A model generated the notes under the pieces. It searched no databases and had not been told where the DNA came from. It saw only the letters and a program-made list of their open reading frames with translations. Made by a program: the position numbers and the translations under genes. Shown here piece after piece: positions 39,279 to 46,142 of a DNA stretch of 64,000 nucleotides. How positions within the stretch are numbered: the first letter of the stretch is position 1; every line of letters begins with the position of its first letter. This stretch comes from Pseudoalteromonas sp. EB27 (GTDB taxonomy: Bacteria; Pseudomonadota; Gammaproteobacteria; Enterobacterales; Alteromonadaceae), in assembly GCF_001974875.1 (NCBI RefSeq), contig NZ_MTQD01000008.1, positions 152,977 to 216,976 of the forward strand, read 5' to 3'.

Positions 39279-40088
39279 TCACGCGTTGTTTACGGCATCT
39301 GCAACTTTTTCTGCAATTTCATATACCGTATTAGTTGCTGAATTAAGAGCAAACTTATCCACAAGCGTAGGACTCAACTTCATAATCTCATCTTTACTAA
39401 TATTATGCCAAATAGGAAGAATGACTTTTTCACCCTCCATCTCTTTTGCGACTAATCCATTTAGTTCATATTGTGTCCAGTTTTTTTCGAAAAAACTTTT
39501 AGATAAAATAATTAAACCAAACCTAGATTGAGAAAGGCCTTTATCAATGGACTTCCTTAAACTATCACCAATTCTTAGTGCGTATTCATCATACCAAACT
39601 GAAACTCCCTGTTTTATGAGCTCATCTGCTAATGATTTCACAAAATCAGCTTTATCTTCAGAGGCGTGTGAAATAAATAAGTCGCTTGCTTTACCATCTT
39701 GCTTAGTTAAATCCTTAGCAAAACTGATCGGCATATTTTTTAATTGAGACAATATGTTTCCCTGAATTTTTAATTCTTCATTTAATGATTGATTAAGTGC
39801 AATATTCTTTCTTTTTTGAACTTTACCACCAAATTTTTCTTTATTTCGCTCAGCTAACTTTCTGGTTTTTTGAGCTATTTTTGACTTAACTTGTCGTCTA
39901 GCTTTAATAACAGACTTTTCTTTACTTTTTAAGGCCTTCCTTAATTTATGTATATCGTCATAAGGATCTGCATTTTTTAATTTTTTTACTGCCCACTCGA
40001 ACTCTATCTCTCTAGTAATTACATTTTGTTCAAGTTTTCGTATTTCTGCATCTAGAAAGTTAACACCTTTATATTTGGGATGTTTCAA
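39279..40088 (-). CDS. TIR-domain protein with N-terminal coiled coil
   Basis: The N-terminal 110 residues are highly charged and helical (coiled coil, many Lys/Arg/Glu). A TIR domain starts near residue 135 with 'SDLFISHASEDK', then 'VSVWYDEYALRIGDSLRKSID' and the W204-x-x-x-E208 pattern 'NWTQYELNGL', whose Glu is the catalytic residue in TIR NADases. It could be an NAD-degrading immune effector or a signalling adaptor. No obvious sensor or antitoxin gene is adjacent. It lies in the accessory right arm of the element. Confidence 0.82.
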   Translation of the reverse strand: MKHPKYKGVNFLDAEIRKLEQNVITREIEFEWAVKKLKNADPYDDIHKLRKALKSKEKSVIKARRQVKSKIAQKTRKLAERNKEKFGGKVQKRKNIALNQSLNEELKIQGNILSQLKNMPISFAKDLTKQDGKASDLFISHASEDKADFVKSLADELIKQGVSVWYDEYALRIGDSLRKSIDKGLSQSRFGLIILSKSFFEKNWTQYELNGLVAKEMEGEKVILPIWHNISKDEIMKLSPTLVDKFALNSATNTVYEIAEKVADAVNNA

Positions 40089-40230
40089 ATTTATTCCTTA
40101 AATGCTTAACATTTCTTAGTGTTCGAAGGGCACATCTGAGCGGATGTAAAGCTCGCCTTTATAATCTATATATTTTTAACAAATAACTTTAGATATTACT
40201 ATCACAGTTTTCCATTGTATTTAACCAACC

Positions 40231-40358
40231 TCAATGGCCGGTAATCGCTCTTTTGAGGCATTCGCCTCAACACGTTTTGGGGCAGAAACGAGTTACGCTT
40301 TAATGCCCGCTCATGGCACTTAGGCGAACTTCGGCAAAGAGCGAGGAGCGGTCATTGA
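40231..40358. other. Long imperfect inverted repeat in non-coding DNA
   Basis: The 0.5-kb gap before the next gene contains a 128-bp structured segment. The arms 40231-40253 and 40336-40358 are near-inverted copies (TCGCTCTTT / AAAGAGCGA perfect, outer TCAATGGCCG / CGGTCATTGA). Within it is a perfect 7-bp hairpin TTGAGGC-ATTC-GCCTCAA (40253-40270). It has no ORF. The rest of 40089-40576 shows nothing I can name. Confidence 0.6.
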
Positions 40359-40576
40359 TACTGGCCAAATATCGTCGTTAATTGATTGGGTAAACTACGC
40401 TTTGCGCATACATTCATGAAAATGAGCGACACGCGCATATTGGTTCTATTAAACTTTACTTTAAAGCTTTAAAAAACTTAGTGGTAGTAATGCTTTAGGT
40501 TATTTGTTAAAACTAAATAAAGTAGATAAATGAGCGTTAAGTTGGCAGAAATATGCGCGATGAGCGCACTATTAAA

Positions 40577-40586
40577 TTGTTAGGGC
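40577..40586 (+). other. attC-like half site before the first cassette-like gene
   Basis: TTGTTAGGGC here is the exact reverse complement of GCCCTAACAA at 41716-41725. It stands 24 bp before the start of the next gene, as the R' box of a preceding attC would in a gene cassette array. The matching left half was not recognised. Confidence 0.4.
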
Positions 40587-40610
40587 TCAAAAATATAGAA
40601 AGGACTATAC

Positions 40611-41750
40611 ATGTCAGGTTTACCAAAAAGCATTCAAGTTATTTTTGAGAATAATCCGAAGCTCTTAGAGTTAATTCCTAACCCCTCTCTAATTTCAGAT
40701 TCGTCATTTGTTTCAGCATTTAGTCAAAAGCTAAAAAAATCCTCGACAGGAACTGAAGATGAGTTCTTTTATAGAGTTGTTTTTAAAAAAGACTCTTCTC
40801 GTGAACTAATGACAATTAACAGTGGGGAGTTAAAGGGGCTACTGACATCCACATGCATAGAGAAAGGTAAAATTAGTGATGTTGCTGGCTTGGAGAAAGT
40901 TGAGCTAGAAAATCAAACGGATCTAATGCCTACTTTGTTAGGCATAAGTCTATATGGCGCAATTCAAAATAATCTATCTTACATTTCCCATCTTTGCGCT
41001 GATATCAGGAATCACCAGATTCTTGGGGAGCAGGCTCGATTTGAAAGGATTTCAGAGACTATAGTGGATAGTTTTAGAAGCATACCTGACATCTCAGTGG
41101 ATAGGTCAATGAGAGATGTATATTTATCTCGCATAGTAAAGAATAACGAAGACTGTTATGAAATGTATGTCTCTCAAAGACAGAGATTTAGCGACTTGCT
41201 GAAGTCGGAACCAGATTACTATTCAACGGGTTATAACTACTGGTTCACTGCAGGTGATGGTCGACAAATCAATCCTGACCGGTTCTTCGAGAGCAAAGTT
41301 TTATCTCATCCAGTATTTTCAGTTTTCGAACGCTTGGTGGCTGGTAAAATTTGCGAAATAGTTCTTAGTGGAAACTATTCTGACAGCAACATTAAGAGGC
41401 ATAAAGAATTCGCAAATAGAGTTCAACGAGAACTTGAGAAACTTACGGAGTACCGACTGAAAGCTTTTGAAAACTTTACAAGCGAGCGCAAGCAAAAAAT
41501 CGAAGAAGATATGAGCTTGTCTGGTTATGACCGCAAGAATTTGAGCGATGAATTAGAAAGCCATGTTACCTTTGTTGCTAAAATAAAAAACAAAGTATTT
41601 GATTTGTTAGATGCAAAGCTAGACAGCTTCAATGTTTTGGCTCACCTGATGGATCAAGATGAGATAGATGTATATCTTATCGATGGAAAGCTGCTTGTAA
41701 GCAACTCCGAATTAAGCCCTAACAAAACATTGGAGCGGACAAGCCGCTGA
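40611..41750 (+). CDS. Hypothetical protein (379 aa) in a cassette-like context
   Basis: I do not recognise this family. It is a soluble, mostly helical protein with a charged coiled-coil-like region (about residues 270-335) and no signal peptide. The ATG at 40611 is preceded by AAAGGA. Its last codons ('NKTLERTSR') run into an attC-like site, a common consequence of cassette genes ending inside attC. The flanking inverted 10-mers suggest it is a mobile gene cassette. The function is unknown. Confidence 0.7.
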   Translation: MSGLPKSIQVIFENNPKLLELIPNPSLISDSSFVSAFSQKLKKSSTGTEDEFFYRVVFKKDSSRELMTINSGELKGLLTSTCIEKGKISDVAGLEKVELENQTDLMPTLLGISLYGAIQNNLSYISHLCADIRNHQILGEQARFERISETIVDSFRSIPDISVDRSMRDVYLSRIVKNNEDCYEMYVSQRQRFSDLLKSEPDYYSTGYNYWFTAGDGRQINPDRFFESKVLSHPVFSVFERLVAGKICEIVLSGNYSDSNIKRHKEFANRVQRELEKLTEYRLKAFENFTSERKQKIEEDMSLSGYDRKNLSDELESHVTFVAKIKNKVFDLLDAKLDSFNVLAHLMDQDEIDVYLIDGKLLVSNSELSPNKTLERTSR

Positions 41751-41765
41751 ATGCGGCGTTGAGGC
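41716..41765 (+). other. attC-like recombination site
   Basis: A 50-bp site runs from GCCCTAACAA (R''-like) through CATTGGAGCGGAC (L''-like) and GCCGC..GCGGC to GCGTTGAGGC (R'-like). The order and spacing match short integron attC sites, although the end boxes are one base longer than the usual GTTRRRY. It overlaps the end of the 379-aa gene. Confidence 0.5.
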
Positions 41766-41924
41766 TCTAGGATTACTCTTTTAAAGAAAATTAGTCCGCT
41801 TTATGGGTTCCAAATGCATTACCTAATGCTTTAAAAACGCTTAGAGTTAATTACTGGAGCTCGTTATTTAATTGAATTTGGCTGTTGGAGTTATTCTACA
41901 GTCTCTTTAGAATTAGGATGAGTT

Positions 41925-42665
41925 TTGCCATATAAAATAATTATGGAATACCTTGAGGATGATATTGACCTGTGGAAATACATGGATGTGTCAAAATTCC
42001 TATCACTTTTAAGTACAGGTGAGTTGTGGTTAGCGCGCTCAAATACCTTAAAAGATAAGCGGGAAGGCTATTTTTCTAAAGAGATGAAAGACGAATTAAA
42101 TGTAATATACGAGCAATTAAAGTTTGAAAATAAAATTACTAGTGATAGCCAAATTAAGAATGCATTTGATTATGAAGAATACGTAAAAAACAATTCATAC
42201 TTTACTTGTTGGCATAAGAATGCAGATGAAAATATGATTATGTGGGAAATTTATGGTGAATCTGAAAACTCTGTTGCTCTAAAAACTAATAGTTCTAAAT
42301 TGAAGAGTTGTTTTAACTTGGACGATGTAATGAAGTTTTCGCTCGAAATAGCTTTAGATGATGTTCAATATTTAGATTTTGATAGCCTTCCCTCTTTGCA
42401 ATGTTCCCGACAACCATTTTTTATTAAGAGACCGCATTTCTCTTTTGAAAAAGAAGTGCGCTTATATATAAAGTCTAGAGAGCACCATTACAGTGAAGGG
42501 TGTCCTCCTGGTTATAAAATATCTGTAGACCTCAATGTTTTAATAGAAGAGGTATATGTTCACCCTGATGCTGAACAGTGGTTTTTCGAAGCAATTATTG
42601 ATGTAGTAAAAAAATATAAACTATCAGCCCCTGTCACTAGAGGTGTGTGTGGTAATCAATTCTAA
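41925..42665 (+). CDS. DUF2971-family protein
   Basis: The protein has the DUF2971 pattern: 'LWKYMDVSKFLSLLSTGELWLARSNTLKDKREG' at the start, 'YFTCWHKNADENMIMWEIYGES' in the middle and 'FFIKRPHFSFEKEVRLYI' near residue 190. The family is of unknown function and frequent in gene cassettes and defence islands. The TTG at 41925 with AGGA six bases upstream is preferred; the first ATG (41943) lacks a ribosome site. An attC-like site begins at its stop codon, again a cassette arrangement. Confidence 0.75.
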   Translation: MPYKIIMEYLEDDIDLWKYMDVSKFLSLLSTGELWLARSNTLKDKREGYFSKEMKDELNVIYEQLKFENKITSDSQIKNAFDYEEYVKNNSYFTCWHKNADENMIMWEIYGESENSVALKTNSSKLKSCFNLDDVMKFSLEIALDDVQYLDFDSLPSLQCSRQPFFIKRPHFSFEKEVRLYIKSREHHYSEGCPPGYKISVDLNVLIEEVYVHPDAEQWFFEAIIDVVKKYKLSAPVTRGVCGNQF

Positions 42666-42768
42666 CAAGGCAATTAAATCTGACGCTTTACGGCTTGTCG
42701 TCATCTTTACAAAAACAAAAAGCTGCAAAACTGTCGCCAAACTTAGCGCAGTTTACTGCGGCGTTACC
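42661..42768 (+). other. Second attC-like site (long form)
   Basis: TCTAACAAGGCAATTAAATC..TGACGC starts at the stop of the DUF2971 gene and the site ends GCGGCGTTACC, about 108 bp later, with internal dyads (e.g. AAACTG / CAGTTT). This resembles long attC sites of sedentary integrons, with an imperfect R' box. Nothing further is seen in 42769-43038. Confidence 0.42.
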
Positions 42769-43038
42769 ACTGTCTGCAATTGGCACAAACCGGAAATAGC
42801 TTCCAATTAACTCCGTATTTAAATTTTAGGTTTTAGCTGGGCTCTAATTAATAAATCATAATCTATTTGCAACACCTCGCTTAAATTCAAACTATTCTGA
42901 AGTTAACGCAAATTTTCAATTTAATTGGTGCTGGCCGAATAAAGGCTCATATGAGAATCAAATCGCCAGCTTCTTAAATAGAAACTAAAGATGTGACCGT
43001 TAAAAGGTTTATGCTAATTAAAAAATAACTACTCTTAA

Positions 43039-43701
43039 CTATGACTCAGTTTTCTCTTTATAGTCACACAAATCCTCAATTATACAACTTCCACATTTTG
43101 GTTTTCTCGCTGTACACGTATAGCGCCCATGTAAAATAAACCAATGATGGAGGTTAAACATAAATTCTTTCTTATTTGGCGTATTTTTAATTATAGCCTG
43201 TTCAGTCTGCTCAACAGTCTTACCCTTAGCGTAACCAGTACGGTTTGCAAGACGTTGGATGTGAGTATCTACTGCTAAAAAGTATCTACCTTCATTATCT
43301 TTTAGCCAGCCAAAGGCGGTATTAAGTACAACATTAGCGGTTTTACGGCCAACGCCTGGTAGGGCTTCTAGGGCTTCACGATTTTCTGGCACGATGCTGT
43401 TATGTTCATCCACCAAAATTTGGCACATTTTATAAACGTTGGCAGCTTTAGAGTTAAATAAGCCGATGGTTTTTATATAATCACGCAGTGTATCGTGGCC
43501 TATATCTAAAATGGCTTGGGGTGTATTAGCAACAGGGAACAACTTTCGGGTGGCTTTATTAACACCTACATCGGTTGCTTGCGCTGAAAGAGTTACTGCT
43601 ACTAGTAACTCAAACGGGCTTGAATATTCAAGCTCTGTAACTGGGTGTGGGTTATCGTCGCGTAGGCGCGACAGTATTTGGTGACGTTTTTCTTTATTCA
43701 T
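43039..43701 (-). CDS. nth: Endonuclease III, chimeric gene (chromosomal 5' part, element-supplied 3' part)
   Basis: This base-excision-repair DNA glycosylase/AP lyase acts on oxidised pyrimidines. The 220-residue frame is complete. The HhH motif 'LPGVGRKTANVVL' carries catalytic Lys120; 'AVDTHI' has the catalytic Asp at 145 (138 in E. coli); the Fe-S motif is Cys196-X6-Cys203-X2-Cys206-X5-Cys212. Residues 1-132 are chromosomal. From the att core (Gly131-Trp132) on, the sequence belongs to the inserted element. The 10-residue junction segment LKDNEGRYFL replaces the native PVI, a net gain of 7 residues, and is the translation of the att arm. It lies 49 bp after rsxE and probably shares its transcript. 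Confidence 0.95.
   Translation of the reverse strand: MNKEKRHQILSRLRDDNPHPVTELEYSSPFELLVAVTLSAQATDVGVNKATRKLFPVANTPQAILDIGHDTLRDYIKTIGLFNSKAANVYKMCQILVDEHNSIVPENREALEALPGVGRKTANVVLNTAFGWLKDNEGRYFLAVDTHIQRLANRTGYAKGKTVEQTEQAIIKNTPNKKEFMFNLHHWFILHGRYTCTARKPKCGSCIIEDLCDYKEKTES
43281..43310. other. attR: right end of integrated element
   Basis: The element arm 43281-43304, starting AGTATCTAC, and the core GCCAGC at 43305-43310. On the minus strand this reads through nth as codons for GW then LKDNEGRY. With the arm at the left end it forms the two halves of a palindrome-like attP. Confidence 0.8.
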
Positions 43702-43750
43702 GCAACTTAAAACGTATTAGTGCTAATTGTTGCTCTAATACGTTTTCCCC

Positions 43751-44449
43751 TTAAGTTAAGCTAGTAACACGTGCTCGAGGGCCTTTTTCAGCCTCTGGCG
43801 GTGCAATTTGCTTTGATTTTATTTGTGCGTCAATTACGTTTTTTGCAGCAATAAGCAGCCCAAGCCCTAAAAAGGCACCCGGTGGTAAAATTGCGAGTAA
43901 AAATTGGTTATCAAAGTTAAATACTTCTATGCGCAAGCTCTGTGCCCATGGGCCAAGTAATAAGTCGGCGCCGTCAAACAGCGTACCTTGGCCAATTAAC
44001 TCACGCATAGCGCCTAAAACAACAAGCACAATCATAAAGCCTAAACCCATCATTAAGCCGTCAAATGCTGATAAATGAACAGGATTTTTAGAGGCGTATG
44101 CTTCGGCGCGGCCAATAATGGCGCAGTTAGTTACAATCAACGGGATAAAAATCCCCAATGATTGATACAAACCAAAGGTGTAAGCGTTCATAAGTAATTG
44201 AACTATAGTTACAAAGCCCGCGATGATCATGACAAATACAGGTATACGAATATCTTTTGGCACCCAGTTACGCACTATTGATACGGTAACATTGGAGCCT
44301 ATTAGTACGAGTAAAGTTGCTAAGCCTAAACCTAAGGCATTTGTTACAGTTGAGGTAACGGCAAGCAGTGGGCATAAACCTAAAAGCTGTACAAGGGCAG
44401 GGTTATTTACCCACACACCTTCTTTGTATAATGTTTTTAACTCACTCAT
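43751..44449 (-). CDS. rsxE: Electron transport complex subunit RsxE (RnfE)
   Basis: This integral membrane subunit of the Rnf/Rsx complex transfers electrons between ferredoxin and NAD with ion pumping, or keeps SoxR reduced in enterics. It has six predicted helices and family motifs '[18 protein letters not shown]', '[18 protein letters not shown]' and '[13 protein letters not shown]'. The 232-aa length is standard. It overlaps rsxG by 4 bp and is the last rsx gene before nth. Confidence 0.95.
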   Translation of the reverse strand: MSELKTLYKEGVWVNNPALVQLLGLCPLLAVTSTVTNALGLGLATLLVLIGSNVTVSIVRNWVPKDIRIPVFVMIIAGFVTIVQLLMNAYTFGLYQSLGIFIPLIVTNCAIIGRAEAYASKNPVHLSAFDGLMMGLGFMIVLVVLGAMRELIGQGTLFDGADLLLGPWAQSLRIEVFNFDNQFLLAILPPGAFLGLGLLIAAKNVIDAQIKSKQIAPPEAEKGPRARVTSLT

Positions 44450-45087
44450 TTAGTTACCTCTAAACATTCGGCATTAGGTGCTGCAAAAATATCATCAAAA
44501 TTAGTTTGTGCGAACAATACGGCATTTTTAACAGAGCCCACTACAGCACGAGGCGTTATGGTTGCACCTGTAAATTGATCAAACTGACCGCCATCTTTTT
44601 TTACAGCCCAACGAGCGTCATCTTCACCTTCAACCGTTAAGCTTTTAAATGTTGTGATCCAAAGTGATTTTTTAACTTCTACTTTGTCGCCTAAACCAGG
44701 AGTTTCTTCGTGTTTAGTAGTGCGTACACCCGCTATGGTGCCATCACTTAAAACGGCGGTTAATAGATTTATATCGCCACTGTAGCCGTTTGGCGTAACA
44801 TGCCTAATAACAACAGCGACTGGTTTATTGTTTTTACGAGCACGGTAAATTACTTGATTTGCGTGTGGACCTAGTTTTTCGTCAGTAATAATTACGCAAT
44901 CTTGTGATAATTGATTGTCGTACGATTTTGGGTCGAGCACTTCTTGTAGCTGCGCAGTAAGTTGTAGTTGTTCTTGCTCTGCAATTTTATCGGCAGTAAG
45001 TGCATTGATAGAGGCAACTAAGCCCGTCGTTGCTAACGCAAACGCAGTTAAAATAGCACCATTTTTAGCCATTGACGAAATGATCAT
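44446..45087 (-). CDS. rsxG: Electron transport complex subunit RsxG (RnfG)
   Basis: This subunit carries a covalently bound FMN. One N-terminal membrane helix is followed by a periplasmic flavin domain with '[21 protein letters not shown]', where the threonine in the S/TGATxT motif links FMN. '[14 protein letters not shown]' is also diagnostic. The 213-aa length is usual. It overlaps both neighbours by about 4 bp, showing tight coupling in the operon. Confidence 0.95.
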   Translation of the reverse strand: MIISSMAKNGAILTAFALATTGLVASINALTADKIAEQEQLQLTAQLQEVLDPKSYDNQLSQDCVIITDEKLGPHANQVIYRARKNNKPVAVVIRHVTPNGYSGDINLLTAVLSDGTIAGVRTTKHEETPGLGDKVEVKKSLWITTFKSLTVEGEDDARWAVKKDGGQFDQFTGATITPRAVVGSVKNAVLFAQTNFDDIFAAPNAECLEVTK

Positions 45088-46142
45088 TTTACTGCTCCAT
45101 GGCCATAAGTACGCGGCTGTGTGTAGTAGTCTATTAGCGGCACGGCAATATTAATCAGTAATACACTAAATGCGATGGCATCAGGAAAACCACCAAAGGT
45201 ACGAATTAAATAAATCAGTAAGCCAATTAGTGCGCCATAAATTAAGCGCCCTTTGTTAGTTGTTGCTGCAGATACCGGATCGGTTGCTATAAAAAAGGCC
45301 CCCATCATTGTGGCGCCACTTAATAAGTGAAATAGGGTACCCGGCTCTGTTCCTGGTGCTGCAATATAACCAATCGCACTACATAGTGCTAAACTTGCAA
45401 TAAAACTTACAGGAATATGCCAGTTAATTATTTTTGCTTTTAATAAATATAAACCACCCGCTAAAAATCCTAAGTTAACCCACACCCAACCAAGGCCAGC
45501 CCATTCGTTAAATAGTGGCTTTTGCATACTTTCGGTAACGGTTAAACCGTGTGCTATGTCTGTTTTAACAGTATCCAGCGGTGTTGCCATTGTTAGGCCA
45601 TCAACCCCTGCACGTACTTGATCTAGGCTAAACCCAGAGGCCGTAAAATCTGTAAATATTAGCCTTAGCTGATCAGCAAAGCCTATTGGTGTATTTATTA
45701 AATCAGTTACTGGCAACCATGCGGTCATTTGTACTGGAAACGAAACTAAAAGCAGTACATAAGCCGCCATTGCTGGATTGAATAAGTTAAAACCAAGGCC
45801 ACCATAAAGTTGCTTAACGATAACAATAGAAAATAAACAGCCAATAATAATTATCCACCAAGGTGCAAGTGGAGGGATACTCAGTGCCAGTAACACAGCA
45901 GTAAGCCATGCGCTGCCATCACTTAATGCAGGCCAAACAGGGCGTTTGCGAATTAGCATTATTGCAGCTTCAAATACACTTACAGCAACAAGGGCTAGTA
46001 CTAGCTGAATAAGCACCCCGGTACCAAAAAAGAAAACTTGAGCAATTAGCCCAGGAACACACGCAGCAATAACGCTAAGCATTAATCGTGTTAACGATTT
46101 ATGGCTGTGATTATGCGGCGAACTGGCCATGGTTAATTTCAT
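45084..46142 (-). CDS. rsxD: Electron transport complex subunit RsxD (RnfD)
   Basis: This polytopic inner-membrane subunit binds FMN covalently: 'HLLSGATMMGAFFIATDPVSA' contains the flavinylation threonine. About nine hydrophobic helices; 'GGLGFNLFNPAMAAYVLLLVSFP' is family-typical. The 352-aa length fits. The start overlaps the rsxC stop by 4 bp (ATGA). Confidence 0.95.
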   Translation of the reverse strand: MKLTMASSPHNHSHKSLTRLMLSVIAACVPGLIAQVFFFGTGVLIQLVLALVAVSVFEAAIMLIRKRPVWPALSDGSAWLTAVLLALSIPPLAPWWIIIIGCLFSIVIVKQLYGGLGFNLFNPAMAAYVLLLVSFPVQMTAWLPVTDLINTPIGFADQLRLIFTDFTASGFSLDQVRAGVDGLTMATPLDTVKTDIAHGLTVTESMQKPLFNEWAGLGWVWVNLGFLAGGLYLLKAKIINWHIPVSFIASLALCSAIGYIAAPGTEPGTLFHLLSGATMMGAFFIATDPVSAATTNKGRLIYGALIGLLIYLIRTFGGFPDAIAFSVLLINIAVPLIDYYTQPRTYGHGAVK

